A stretch of DNA of 64,000 bases, taken from the NCBI RefSeq assembly GCF_042649825.1, contig NZ_JBHSAB010000001.1, positions 1 through 64,000 on the forward strand, written 5' to 3'. The stretch is from Legionella_C dresdenensis. Lineage in GTDB: Bacteria > Pseudomonadota > Gammaproteobacteria > Legionellales > Legionellaceae. Shown here one piece after another: positions 34,356-43,826 of the stretch. A model generated the notes under the pieces. That model saw only the letters and a list, made by a program, of their open reading frames with translations. It was not told where the DNA came from and did not search any database. The translations under genes were made by a program, and so were the position numbers. Each line of letters begins with the position of its first letter. Positions within the stretch are counted from its first letter, which is position 1.

Positions 34356-35744
34356 ATGAAAATCAATGCAAAATCTCATTCAAAATCCCCCTTGTTTCTT
34401 CTCTTTTTTTGTCATTTAAACGTTGCTTTTTCAGTAGTTTACCCAACAGATATTGTAGCAAGGGATCTCAATGCGCCAGGTATGGGATGGATAGGGCATA
34501 TCGGTATGGCTATTGCAGATAATATGGATATGGAAGCGGATAATGTTATCGAAGTTTTATATGAACCTGTCGCCATACAAATCAATTCACTCGCTGATTT
34601 TAAAAGTAAAACCCTCTATTGGGGCGCGAAATATGGTATTAACCGGAATGCAGCGACAGGGATGAAAATGATGGATGAAGCGGCATTTCAAATGAGTTTC
34701 AATTGCGCGGAATATACCTATACTAATCATTATAATCCAGGTATGGGCGAGTGGGGTATGCCGTTAATCTGTCCATTGTTTCGATGTGATACTTTCATTA
34801 ATTACATTTACTGGTGGGGCGGATATATTTTACCAACGTTCAAGCCGCCTGGAGTACCTTCTGATACAATGCCAAGGGCAGTATATAATGCATTTCCAGA
34901 TCAGCGTGATGATGAGTTTACTGGTTATAATTCAGAACTGGTACAACAAAACATCGCCATGTATCAAGGCACTATTAATACTTTATCGCTAAAGCAATTA
35001 AATCAACTTGATTTTAACCAGTTTCGCCAGATAATTGATAAACCCGCACTTACTACAGCAGAAATTAATACACTAATAACATTCGTTGAAAACCCGAACT
35101 TCGATATGCAAAAAAAGATTTTTATCCTTGATGAGCTGGGTTTTACGGCTAGCCCGGATGTATTACCAAAACTGATTAGACTATATGCCATAAACCAGCA
35201 AAATGATGAGTTCCGGCATATGATAATCCGGGATACTCAAGCTATTTATCAACGAAATTCGATAGACAATTATCCTGCTGAAAAGCAGTTTTTACTGGAC
35301 TTCTATAATGAACTGCTCGATACAGCTCTGCCGCATGACGCTATGATTGCAATTCGCGGGATTATAGCTCTGTCGGCTGAACAGGCGCTTAATCAGAAAA
35401 TAAGCAAAATAAACGCCATACTACAACGCAGTTCAGTGACCCCGGAAAACCGAATTTCCATAAAAATAATTCTGGCATTTAAATTAGCGTCGCGTGAATC
35501 GCTTTATATCACAGAAATTATTAATGAACTTGAGCAGCAAAATAAAATGGAACTTGATGTTATGTTTGCCGGAGCTATTGCAGCAAGGCTGACAAACCAT
35601 GGCCGGCAATCTCTCAATATTGATTCAAAAGCAAAAATTGCTGAATATCTCGATATAATGAACAATAAATTTGATGGTCATATTAAGCCCGTTTGGCCGC
35701 AGAGCTATAGAATATGGCATGAATGTATGACTTTAATCCACTAA
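34356..35744 (+). CDS. Exported NlpC/P60-like (permuted papain fold) protein with helical C-terminal repeats
   Basis: 462 aa from ATG 34356 (GGAGA upstream). A signal peptide (SPLFLLFFCHLNVAFS) covers residues 1-27. Residues 30-155 show a YiiX/YebB-like permuted NlpC/P60 pattern: the DIVARDLNA strand, His48 in GWIGHIGMAI, and a nucleophile candidate Cys144 in FRCDTFINYIYWW. A second cysteine pair may form a disulfide. From residue about 200 on the protein is helical and HEAT-like (repeated AxxALxQKI units). It is predicted to act in the periplasm or outside, perhaps as an amidase or peptidase on murein or lipoprotein-type substrates. The catalytic assignment is by pattern only. Confidence 0.65.
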   Translation: MKINAKSHSKSPLFLLFFCHLNVAFSVVYPTDIVARDLNAPGMGWIGHIGMAIADNMDMEADNVIEVLYEPVAIQINSLADFKSKTLYWGAKYGINRNAATGMKMMDEAAFQMSFNCAEYTYTNHYNPGMGEWGMPLICPLFRCDTFINYIYWWGGYILPTFKPPGVPSDTMPRAVYNAFPDQRDDEFTGYNSELVQQNIAMYQGTINTLSLKQLNQLDFNQFRQIIDKPALTTAEINTLITFVENPNFDMQKKIFILDELGFTASPDVLPKLIRLYAINQQNDEFRHMIIRDTQAIYQRNSIDNYPAEKQFLLDFYNELLDTALPHDAMIAIRGIIALSAEQALNQKISKINAILQRSSVTPENRISIKIILAFKLASRESLYITEIINELEQQNKMELDVMFAGAIAARLTNHGRQSLNIDSKAKIAEYLDIMNNKFDGHIKPVWPQSYRIWHECMTLIH

Positions 35745-35748
35745 CGCA

Positions 35749-35806
35749 GGTTGGGCTGTGCTGTATTTAGTATGCTAATTACGTATCTTCCTTATCGACC
35801 CAACAT
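35749..35806. repeat. Diverged GTTGGGCT/ACCCAACA repeat
   Basis: CAGGTTGGGCTGTGCTGTATT and, about 40 bp on, GACCCAAC form weak inverted halves between two convergent gene ends. The repeat overlaps the last codons of the minus-strand gene. Confidence 0.4.
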
Positions 35807-37504
35807 CGCTTGATTTTGAGGTGCTTGAGGAAGATTTTCCAGGATTGCTTTTGGATAATTAGCCAAAATAGTTTTTAATTTTTGATTGTTATAAATGGCA
35901 TCCCAATCCTCCGATGTCATAATCAATGGCTGCCCGTTACTTAACTCTTGATCGCCTCGCAGTAAACGAACCAATTTTTTAATAGGCGAATTGGCGACGT
36001 CCGTTTTATCATCAGCGGTTAATTGCGCTAAATTTGACATAAGTTTTATAGTTAAAAATTGAGTTGGTAAAATTGAGGGGGGATATTTTTCCAGTACATC
36101 CTTTAACGGTTGGGTTGAAAAAGCAATGATATCACTTTCAGTAAATTTCATTTTTTCATATTGCCACGTTACCGAGCCATTCAAAGCATGCCACATTCTT
36201 AAAGCAGGAGGTAAATATGTCTCAACTTTAGGTTGCGTATCAGGGATAAAAGATTTCAATTCATTCATTAAGTTCTTTTGAAATATCTTTAAAAGCTCAG
36301 CAGGTATGAATTCATGGTACTTTATTAATAATGGCCTAAGCCTGGAGTCTTGACTTAAACTATTGAGCTGACTGTCAGTAAAATCAAGAGGTTGTTCCAT
36401 AAAAATCCGATCGCCACGTATTTTTCGAAACAATACGGCCATAGCTGATAGGTTCTTAACAGAAGCAGGTTCGATAAATGTTTCAGGAATCATAGGTGCT
36501 AGTTTTTTTAGTAAATTATCTTTATTGACAGGCTCATCATGATTGTCTGTTTCTGGTTTAACAGGCGTTTGATTTGCTGTATCGGCTAATTCATTACAGT
36601 AATTGAAAGCGAGTTTCGGAATTAAATTAACAAATTCCTGCTCAAATATTTGTTGATTAGAATCTAATGAACCGTGGTTTTCGGCTATAAGATAATTTTC
36701 AATAAGTGCCTTAAATTCTTCTTTCGTTGATTGATCGGCCGCTTCATAAACATTGATAATATCGACTAATATAAAGGGGCTGTTATGAACACTAAAAAAA
36801 GTATTTCGTAAGAATGCATAAATAGAACTATTGTTGGGTTTTCCCAGCCCCATCTTTTCTAAAAGCGGTCCGTAAATTGTTAATGGATTTGTATATTGGT
36901 TTTTCCAATTAATAACAAGTTCACACTGTTCTTGATAAAGAGCATAACTTTCCTGTTCATTCTTTACAATAAACTTCTCCATTTCACGCCTATCTAGAAG
37001 CGCTTCATGAATACTTTTCTGACTAGTACCTAAATAAGCTAACATTTTTGCTGAGATGCGACCGCAATTATATACATCAGTCTGATATCTGACATGATGT
37101 GATTGCACATTTACATCTGGAAATGCCTCTCTAATGAGTTTTTCATAATCTTTTAATGACGCTTCATAACCAATACTTCCATAAGGCTCTCCAATAACTG
37201 CTTGTTTATTTTTAAGATCAATTACAGCATAGCCAAAATGACCGCCTAAGTTTAAAGGCAGTAAAACTCTTGAAAAAAAATTGCCGTCACTATCATAGTC
37301 GGATATTGTTTTTTTTATATGGTCTAAATATTCAGCAAATTCCGGTAAGGATTCTTTGACACTTCTCTGAGCTTGGATAAGCCCCAAAAGGAGCCTGGGA
37401 GCAACCTTTGGGTGGGGTATTAGATAGCTTGATATGATGGGTTGTAAATCAATACTATAATCAATCCACTCTTTAAATTTAGGTTGATTAGGATAGTTTC
37501 GCAT
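35792..37504 (-). CDS. Candidate CE-clan (Ulp1/adenain-like) cysteine protease, effector-like
   Basis: 570 aa, no signal peptide or membrane segment. The N-terminal 160 residues carry a complete CE-clan signature: His89 in GGHFGYAVIDLKNK, Glu106 in VIGEPYGS, Gln141 in RYQTDVYN and Cys147 in YNCGRISAKML. His to acid is 17 residues and Gln to Cys is 6, the same spacings I recall for yeast Ulp1, and IDLKNK aligns with the Ulp1 IIDLKKK strand. Glu in the acid position is as in adenovirus protease. Residues 165-570 are helical and unfamiliar. Bacterial members act on ubiquitin or SUMO-like proteins in host cells or acetylate host kinases, so a host-directed effector is the best guess. Stands alone; ATG preceded by AAGG. 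Confidence 0.72.
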   Translation of the reverse strand: MRNYPNQPKFKEWIDYSIDLQPIISSYLIPHPKVAPRLLLGLIQAQRSVKESLPEFAEYLDHIKKTISDYDSDGNFFSRVLLPLNLGGHFGYAVIDLKNKQAVIGEPYGSIGYEASLKDYEKLIREAFPDVNVQSHHVRYQTDVYNCGRISAKMLAYLGTSQKSIHEALLDRREMEKFIVKNEQESYALYQEQCELVINWKNQYTNPLTIYGPLLEKMGLGKPNNSSIYAFLRNTFFSVHNSPFILVDIINVYEAADQSTKEEFKALIENYLIAENHGSLDSNQQIFEQEFVNLIPKLAFNYCNELADTANQTPVKPETDNHDEPVNKDNLLKKLAPMIPETFIEPASVKNLSAMAVLFRKIRGDRIFMEQPLDFTDSQLNSLSQDSRLRPLLIKYHEFIPAELLKIFQKNLMNELKSFIPDTQPKVETYLPPALRMWHALNGSVTWQYEKMKFTESDIIAFSTQPLKDVLEKYPPSILPTQFLTIKLMSNLAQLTADDKTDVANSPIKKLVRLLRGDQELSNGQPLIMTSEDWDAIYNNQKLKTILANYPKAILENLPQAPQNQAMLGR

Positions 37505-37580
37505 ATACTAACCTTAAATATTTAGTTATTAATGATATATTATATGCCAATATTTAATCATAGTGCCAAATTAACTGACT

Positions 37581-37958
37581 TTATAGTTGCCGGCCTACCA
37601 TTATTCCTAAACCTGTTAATGTAAGACATAGAACAACGCTCAGTAATATATTCAAAAAACCGCCAAGCCAGGCGCCATTCTCAAAAAGGGCCATAGTTTC
37701 CAGTGAAAAAGAGGAAAAAGTCGTATAGCCTCCCAGAAAACCGATTAGCAAAAGAGAGCGTAACTGAGGCCCAATACCATCAAAGCGCTCTATAATCAAA
37801 ACAAACAACAAACCCATCAAAAATGAGCCAGTCGCGTTAACAAATAAAGTGCCATAGGGAAAATGGCGTCCGACAAAATAATGAATTCCGGTAGAAACCC
37901 AATATCGAGACAATCCGCCAAATCCGGCGCCGAGGAAAATAAGTAAAGTATTAAGCAC
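37581..37958 (-). CDS. crcB: Fluoride channel CrcB/Fluc
   Basis: 125-aa four-helix membrane protein exporting fluoride as an antiparallel dimer. Family motifs are GAGFGGLSRYW, the central FPYGTLFVNATGSFLMG, and GFLGGYTTFSSFSLE with the Phe box and the GGxTTFSTF-like pore segment. GTG start at 37958 with GGGAGA six bases upstream. No fluoride riboswitch is recognisable in the short leader. Confidence 0.94.
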   Translation of the reverse strand: MLNTLLIFLGAGFGGLSRYWVSTGIHYFVGRHFPYGTLFVNATGSFLMGLLFVLIIERFDGIGPQLRSLLLIGFLGGYTTFSSFSLETMALFENGAWLGGFLNILLSVVLCLTLTGLGIMVGRQL

Positions 37959-38026
37959 GCCATCTCCCTGCGAATTGTTGAGAAGACGCCATAGGAGTTC
38001 AGGATGACGTCTTTGCTTGAGTTTTT

Positions 38027-38524
38027 TTAATGATGAGATTTTTGCAATAATACTGATTTTCTAATGCTGGAATTACCAACAGCAATAAAATTATTCATAT
38101 CTGTTATTGTCATTTCTCCAGCCCATTGCAACCGTAGCGGGGAGGTCATAATCGCTTGTCCGTTCGTGCCATATTTTACGACAGCAAGCAACATTATGCT
38201 TGGCTGCATAAAAAATCCTAATTGTTGCATGCAAAGTGCTTGAGTCGTATGTTGGACATCTCTATTGGCATCCCATTTAAAAAATGTTCTTTCAGGGTGT
38301 TCTTTCGCTAAAAGCTCAAATTTATCCATAAATGCTTCTGATTCACTTTCATTGCCGATTTCGCTTGTGTATGCAGCAATAACAGGGAGATCATCAGAAC
38401 TTTGGAGAATCTGTTGTCGGCAGTGATCCGGATCAAATGCATCCAATTCAATAATACCAGCATTAGAATAGCCGGATATTGCTGTAGCCAATAGACCTAA
38501 CGCGAGCTTTTTAAACATTGTCAT
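38027..38524 (-). CDS. Exported protein, possible thioredoxin-like fold
   Basis: 165 aa from the ATG at 38524 (ACAGGA upstream; a second ATG two codons on). Signal peptide KKLALGLLATAISGYSNAG. The rest (LPVIAAYTSEI, RTFFKWDANRD, QPSIMLLAVVKYG) has the strand-helix pattern of thioredoxin-like proteins, but no CxxC active site is present, so a redox role is unlikely. Two cysteines (HCRQQ, ALCMQQ) could pair. I do not recognise the family. It is divergent from tag. Confidence 0.65.
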   Translation of the reverse strand: MTMFKKLALGLLATAISGYSNAGIIELDAFDPDHCRQQILQSSDDLPVIAAYTSEIGNESESEAFMDKFELLAKEHPERTFFKWDANRDVQHTTQALCMQQLGFFMQPSIMLLAVVKYGTNGQAIMTSPLRLQWAGEMTITDMNNFIAVGNSSIRKSVLLQKSHH

Positions 38525-38670
38525 AATTCCTGTAATTGATGAAAGCTTAAGAATTAAATCATATAAATTGTGTTTATTCCATCTTATCTGCTCCGCTCGC
38601 GAAGTCAGGCATCTATTCATTCATTCGGCATTGTGCTTAAATTATGAGAAGATGTGCGAGAGGTGATAGC

Positions 38671-39243
38671 GTGACAACAGATACCAATAAAAAACGTTGT
38701 AGTTGGGTGCCGGATGATAAACCGGACTATATCCATTATCATGATAACGAATGGGGCGTACCCGTTCATGATGATCGATTGCTTTTTGAAATGCTGATAC
38801 TTGAAGGGGCGCAAGCTGGACTAAGCTGGTATACGATCCTTAAACGTCGTGATAGCTACCGTAAAGCGTTTAATAATTTTGATCCGGAACAATGTGCAAA
38901 AATGACAGATGCAGACCTGGAAAAGCTGCTTACCGATAGCAATATTATCCGAAATAAGCTCAAAGTATATTCCGTACGGAAAAATGCATGGATTTTTTTG
39001 GAAATTCAGAAAAAATTCGGTTCGTTTGATGAATACCTTTGGCGTTATGTGGACGGCAAACCAAAAATTAACCGCCCCGAAAAAATACTCGCAACCTCTC
39101 CAGAGTCTGATGCAATTTCCAAAGATCTCAAAAAATATGGAATGAGCTTTGTTGGCTCAACCATCATCTATGCCTATATGCAAGCGATCGGCATGGTAAA
39201 CGATCACATGCCCGGATGCTGGAAATTCAGTATTGATTCGTAA
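38671..39243 (+). CDS. tag: DNA-3-methyladenine glycosylase I
   Basis: Removes 3-methyladenine from alkylated DNA (base-excision repair). 190 aa from the GTG at 38671, which has AGAGGTGA at the right distance; an in-frame ATG at 38644 adds nine residues (MRRCARGDS) not expected in the family. Motifs: RCSWVPDD with the zinc Cys, YHDNEWGVP, the helix-hairpin-helix LEGAQAGLSW with the substrate-pocket residues, and the C-terminal zinc ligands NDHMPGCW. Confidence 0.94.
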   Translation: MTTDTNKKRCSWVPDDKPDYIHYHDNEWGVPVHDDRLLFEMLILEGAQAGLSWYTILKRRDSYRKAFNNFDPEQCAKMTDADLEKLLTDSNIIRNKLKVYSVRKNAWIFLEIQKKFGSFDEYLWRYVDGKPKINRPEKILATSPESDAISKDLKKYGMSFVGSTIIYAYMQAIGMVNDHMPGCWKFSIDS

Positions 39244-39286
39244 GTTGATCCAGCACCGCCAATCATCTTTCTACCTGTTTAGAAAA

Positions 39287-41107
39287 TTAACTACAGGGAA
39301 GGGATAAGCTACTAACCATACTGGGAACAGGTGGCAGGAATAGCTCATTAATATGATTTGCGAATGCTATTACAGGCCAAAAAATTGCCGAATAGGGCGA
39401 AGTACGCAATGTATGTTCCCATTTCGTAATTAATGATGTCAGCAGGTTTGGTTTGCTCAATGCCTCTGTCAGTTGAACCGTAATTTGTGCCGTAGTGTGT
39501 ATTTCCTTGGAAAAACGACGAAAAAAGCAACAAGGAATATCTTTATAGTCATGCTTAACTGGAACTTGAGGCAGTTGATCGTCCAGGTTTCGCAGTTTTT
39601 GAATAGCTATATTGTAATCAGCTAACAGAGTGTCAATCCTGTTTTTTAACTGGGTTATTAACTGATTATGTTCTCGTGTATTGTAAGAGGCTAAATTTCT
39701 TCCCTCGCTGGTTGCGAGTATGGTGGAGAGCAAGCTGATTAACAAGCTATAACAATCCCTGTTTCGTTCTTTTAAATAACCGCGCAATAATAATAAGCAA
39801 GCTTTTTTGGGTCCTTCAAACGGCTGTTGATTCAAATTTGTTGGCTCAAAGTCAAATAATTGCATATTTGCCATACGAAATAATTCGCTTGCTTCAGCAT
39901 AATTATCAGTCAGCAAGTATTTTTCATAGTAGGTAAATGCTTCTTTATCTTTATGCTTATTAAGCAGATGTCTAAACTGTAAATAATTAATTAAATGATA
40001 ATCAGGCACAGGCTGTTGTTGTAAAAACGCTAATAATGGCTTTAGAAACGGTTCGTCAAGTGGATAATAAAGTTTTTTCAGGATATCAGGATAACTGCTA
40101 TAAATCTCTTTCGCTTTAGCAAGATTATTACTGCTTATCGCTATCAAAAGCCATGCTTGTAAAGCAGGTGGCCATTTATATTCTTTCCAGAGATATTGCA
40201 ATCTGAATAGGGCGCTATTATTTTGCTGAATACAATAGGATTGATAGTACAATTGACAAACCCGATCAAGATCATAACGCTCAATTACGCCCTCTAAAAT
40301 CAATTCTGCCTGCCTGCAATAGGCTTTATAGTTGTTGAGTTCCATAGCGCGAGCGAGGTAGTTAATCACTTGAGAAATATTTCTCCGTACTAACCTTCCG
40401 CTAAGATATTGATTTGCTATCGCAATCATTGCATCGCTATCGCCTAATTCACAGGCTCTATTAAGACACTGCATGGCTCGCTGCTGATGATCAGAATAAC
40501 GGCGGCGATACCAGCTCCCATGCTCATAACAAACAGCTAACCCTATTAATGCTTTAGTATGGCCTAAATCCGCTGCCGCATTTCTATTTTTTATTTCTGC
40601 TTCAAAATTTTGCTCTGTGCTCCATTCTGCCCGAGAAATTGCCCCAAACCGATGCAGAGCCTCAGGATTGTTCAATTGGCATGCACGCATGAAATAATTA
40701 ACTTCCAAGCTATCATATTCCAGAGACCAGGTTACGTGCTGCTCCCGACGTGTTCTTATTCTATTAAGCTGTATTAAATAGACCATGGCGTTGCTATTGT
40801 CTAATTGACAGGCTCGCGTCAGCAAGGTCATTGCGTTAGCTAGTTCTTCTTCATTTTCTTTATTATTTTTTTTATCATTTAAATAGGAAATATAATGCAT
40901 AAAACCTTTTAAAGTTAATGCATTTGAATCCTCAGGATTCTGTGCTAAAGCTTTTTCAATTTCTTTGCATGCTCTTTCCTTTTCATGCTCTAAAAAACCC
41001 ATTTCCACGCCATAATTTTCTTTTCCATATTCTTCGAGGCGAGAAAGTGCAGAATAATTACCCCTAAGCGCAGAGAAAATTAACTCATTAAAAATAGATT
41101 TTTTCAT
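39287..41107 (-). CDS. Sel1/TPR-like helical repeat protein
   Basis: 606 aa, cytosolic by sequence. Multiple Sel1-like repeats: LLTRACQLDNSNAMVYL, YFMRACQLNNPEALHRFG, CLNRACELGDSDAMIAIANQYLSG and YLARAMELNNYKAYCRQ share the (A/L)xRAxELxxxxA pattern, with a TPR-like unit near residue 50. The C-terminal 200 residues are helical without a known motif. Sel1-repeat proteins are scaffolds, and several Legionella examples affect host trafficking. ATG at 41107. Confidence 0.8.
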   Translation of the reverse strand: MKKSIFNELIFSALRGNYSALSRLEEYGKENYGVEMGFLEHEKERACKEIEKALAQNPEDSNALTLKGFMHYISYLNDKKNNKENEEELANAMTLLTRACQLDNSNAMVYLIQLNRIRTRREQHVTWSLEYDSLEVNYFMRACQLNNPEALHRFGAISRAEWSTEQNFEAEIKNRNAAADLGHTKALIGLAVCYEHGSWYRRRYSDHQQRAMQCLNRACELGDSDAMIAIANQYLSGRLVRRNISQVINYLARAMELNNYKAYCRQAELILEGVIERYDLDRVCQLYYQSYCIQQNNSALFRLQYLWKEYKWPPALQAWLLIAISSNNLAKAKEIYSSYPDILKKLYYPLDEPFLKPLLAFLQQQPVPDYHLINYLQFRHLLNKHKDKEAFTYYEKYLLTDNYAEASELFRMANMQLFDFEPTNLNQQPFEGPKKACLLLLRGYLKERNRDCYSLLISLLSTILATSEGRNLASYNTREHNQLITQLKNRIDTLLADYNIAIQKLRNLDDQLPQVPVKHDYKDIPCCFFRRFSKEIHTTAQITVQLTEALSKPNLLTSLITKWEHTLRTSPYSAIFWPVIAFANHINELFLPPVPSMVSSLSLPCS

Positions 41108-41211
41108 GATAAACTTCTTTTAAAGCGAGGTGATTTTACCGTAACAATAATTTCAATTATTGGCAATAATTTCTTTCATAAAACACACTATTTATTATAA
41201 AAAAAGCGTAG

Positions 41212-41479
41212 GTTGGGCTATAAAGCCCATGGCCGTCAAGCTAAGGAATTAAATTTCTATATTTCACAATATCGTTCGGGCTGAGGAAGCGCTTTAGCGC
41301 TGTCTCGAAGCCTGTGGTACAGTGCCACGCCTTCGAGACAAATGCTCCGCATTTTCCTCAGGCCGAACGAATATGGACTGTAAAACACATAGCAGTCAGT
41401 TAAGGAATTTTGTACATTTACTATTCTAATTTCCTATGTACCTGGCTTAGCTTGACATCTATGGGCTATAAAGCCCAAC
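41212..41479. mobile_element. MITE-like 268-bp element with terminal inverted repeats, copy B
   Basis: Nearly identical, base for base, to 13305-13573. TIRs begin GTTGGGCTATAAAGCCCAT and end with the complement GGGCTATAAAGCCCAAC; the 97-bp core occupies 41273-41369. The changes within the hairpin arms are paired (CTTTACAG in copy A against CTATAAAG here), so base-pairing has been kept. Non-coding. It fills most of the gap between two genes. Confidence 0.87.
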
Positions 41480-41603
41480 ACTCATATTATTAAACTAAAT
41501 TACGGAGTAAGATGTTATCAGCGCTCTTGATCTGAATTAGTTGTTTACCAAGCGACTATCTCCTTGTAATATAATAATTTATTTACAGAAATCAGGTGTA
41601 GTT

Positions 41604-42317
41604 TTGAGCTGGTGCCGCAAAAAACTGTTAGTTAGACTGTTTGTTTCTATTTTGTATATTTACAGCTCAGGGAGCTGGTGTACTACGCAACGCGATTTCC
41701 AGTCCTGGCTGAATTTAACAATCAGTGGCCCTGTTAATAAGGAAAGTAGATCGTTTCAGCGCTTTAAATATTGGTTAGAAGGTCAAGAGCGCATTGGCGA
41801 TGATTCCAGCCGCTCTTCACAAACGATGTTTCGCACAGGAATAGGCTATATGCTGACTGAAAAAGCCAGTTTGTGGGTTGGTTATGCCTGGATTAAAACT
41901 GGTATACCTTTCACAATGCATCCGTTTACTGAAGATCGGATATGGGAACAGCTTTTGTGGAATAAAAAAACGCCTGATTGGAACTTTTCTAGCCGGACAC
42001 GTATGGAACAACGTTTTACAACGAATAACCATAAGGTAGCTTATCGTGTAAGACAGCTGCTTAAAATTGCAATACCCATTAAAAACCATCCTGATTTCAG
42101 GCTAGTCGGTTCTGACGAAATATTTTGGCATACAAATAACTTCATTGGACGAAATGGCAAAGGTTTTGATCAGAATCGGTTATTTGCCGGTATAGGATAT
42201 CAATTTAATCCGACAATAAGTACGGAGATAGGCTATATGAATCAATATATACGCCGCCTTGGTATACCAAATTTTTTAAATAATATTCTCTCGATAAATT
42301 TCTTTATAAATTTTTAG
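41604..42317 (+). CDS. DUF2490 family outer-membrane-like protein
   Basis: About 237 aa from a TTG at 41604 (AGGTG upstream); the frame is open to a TTG at 41541 and the start is uncertain. Signal peptide VRLFVSILYIYSSGSWC. The mature part is amphipathic beta strands with the DUF2490 pattern: FQSWLNLTISG, YWLEGQERIGD, GIGYMLTEKASLWVGYAW, EDRIWEQLLW, RTRMEQRF, FDQNRLFAGIGYQF and a terminal aromatic (FINF). It is probably an outer-membrane barrel of unknown function. A shorter paralogue lies at 59272-59889. Confidence 0.75.
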   Translation: MSWCRKKLLVRLFVSILYIYSSGSWCTTQRDFQSWLNLTISGPVNKESRSFQRFKYWLEGQERIGDDSSRSSQTMFRTGIGYMLTEKASLWVGYAWIKTGIPFTMHPFTEDRIWEQLLWNKKTPDWNFSSRTRMEQRFTTNNHKVAYRVRQLLKIAIPIKNHPDFRLVGSDEIFWHTNNFIGRNGKGFDQNRLFAGIGYQFNPTISTEIGYMNQYIRRLGIPNFLNNILSINFFINF

Positions 42318-42382
42318 GTCCTGCGAACAGACGATGGCAAAACTCTCTTGATTGCATGCGAATTTTGCTAGCCATCTATCAA

Positions 42383-43558
42383 TTAGGGAGTAAAAACCCG
42401 GACACAACGTACATAAGTAGTAATATTCTTACTAAATCCGCCAAACGCAAGAGCTGGAAAGCGCACACCCCAGTAATTGAAACTGGATGGCGGCGTCTGC
42501 TGCGAAGAACTCAAATAGTAGGTGGGCAAAAATACGCCAAAATTACAGGGGGAGACTGCATTAGAGCACAGTGCGGTATTGATTGCAGATAGCTCATTTG
42601 CTGCAGGAAGATACCAGTCTGCACTAATATCGCGGCAACGCTGAGCTGCGCAATTGGCAGTGTCATTCGAGCAGGACGCATCAGCAATAATAGCATCAGT
42701 ATTGCTTGCGCCATCATCCATACTTGTTGCGCCGACTATATCATTGTCGGTATTCGTCCATTCACTGAAAAACTGCTGCAGTCTATCAATGACAATTTTG
42801 CCGCTGCCGCCGCTTTCTTCAAATACAAGACCGCCAAGATGATAAAAAGCAATCAACGTTTGCGGGTTATCGATGGTATTACTGCCGCCAAGGGTAATCA
42901 GGCAGGGGGCGTAGGGGGCGTTCGAACTTAACTCCAGAGTACAACTGGTTCCAGGCGCAACACTGGTGCAATCGCTGTCGTTCACCGACAGATTAGGACA
43001 GGCTGCCTGATTGCTGACTGTTACTGCATAAGCATTATCCATACTATCTGCATTATTTGTGATTTCCAATGATAATGGTGTCATGCCCGATACCGTGACT
43101 ATTCGGCTTTGCTGCACAGGGCTAGTGATGGTTATGGTAGCTGGAGCAGTGCTGCGCGTAATGTGCAGGTTGTTAGTACGGTCTGGTTGATAACACTGAT
43201 TGAGATTGTCTTGCTGGCAAACCATAGGGCCCGTTGTAATCGGACTATTTAACTGGCTACCGCTTATCTCTAAAGTCAAAATGCAAGCACTTTTACCACT
43301 GAGCACAAACGGATTTCTGCAAACGTTGGGTCCTGAGGTGATTTGCGTAATGCCCTGCATAGGCTGCATAGTTAAGGTATGGGACCTGGCAGATTGATTG
43401 GTCACCCGGTATTGCACGATAACTGTACCATATTCCGACACTGTAATTGTGGTGGCTGTCAATGGCTCGAAAGTCCATAATGGGGAACCTGCAAAAGCGG
43501 TTGTTGACATCAATCCAGATAACAGAAACGCCCCCAAAAGCCTATTATATTGTTGCAT
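42383..43558 (-). CDS. Exported protein with C-terminal DUF1566-like domain
   Basis: 391 aa. Signal peptide RLLGAFLLSGLMSTTAFAG. The N-terminal 220 residues are beta-rich repeats with paired cysteines (SGKSACILTLEISGSQL, APGTSCTLELSSNAPY), similar to bacterial Ig-like modules. The C-terminal DUF1566-type domain shows RDISADWYLPAANELSAI, YYLSSSQ and the terminal YVRCVR. Such proteins are frequent in Legionella genomes, as surface or secreted proteins of unknown role. AAGGA precedes the ATG. Confidence 0.75.
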   Translation of the reverse strand: MQQYNRLLGAFLLSGLMSTTAFAGSPLWTFEPLTATTITVSEYGTVIVQYRVTNQSARSHTLTMQPMQGITQITSGPNVCRNPFVLSGKSACILTLEISGSQLNSPITTGPMVCQQDNLNQCYQPDRTNNLHITRSTAPATITITSPVQQSRIVTVSGMTPLSLEITNNADSMDNAYAVTVSNQAACPNLSVNDSDCTSVAPGTSCTLELSSNAPYAPCLITLGGSNTIDNPQTLIAFYHLGGLVFEESGGSGKIVIDRLQQFFSEWTNTDNDIVGATSMDDGASNTDAIIADASCSNDTANCAAQRCRDISADWYLPAANELSAINTALCSNAVSPCNFGVFLPTYYLSSSQQTPPSSFNYWGVRFPALAFGGFSKNITTYVRCVRVFTP

Positions 43559-43826
43559 GATTTAGTCCTTAAACCACGTTGATTATGCTTTCCTTGGCTC
43601 GCAAAGACGCAATTTTATTATTATAAACAACCAATATATACCAAAACAGATATTGGATACAATGATAGGCCAAGCAAAGGCTCAGGCTTAACTGGAATGT
43701 ATAAGTTGCCTCTCACGCCACTAAATTACCTTTCAAAGGGAGTAGGGATAGTGTTAATCAGTTTTAATTTGAATAAGAGAATCTATTGATTATAATACGA
43801 GGATCTTGAATTTGGTTGAGCAATAA

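Noticed and set aside
37959..38026. Possible fluoride riboswitch ahead of crcB
   Set aside because: The leader is short and I could not find the conserved crcB-motif pairing; GTG with a normal ribosome site explains the start.
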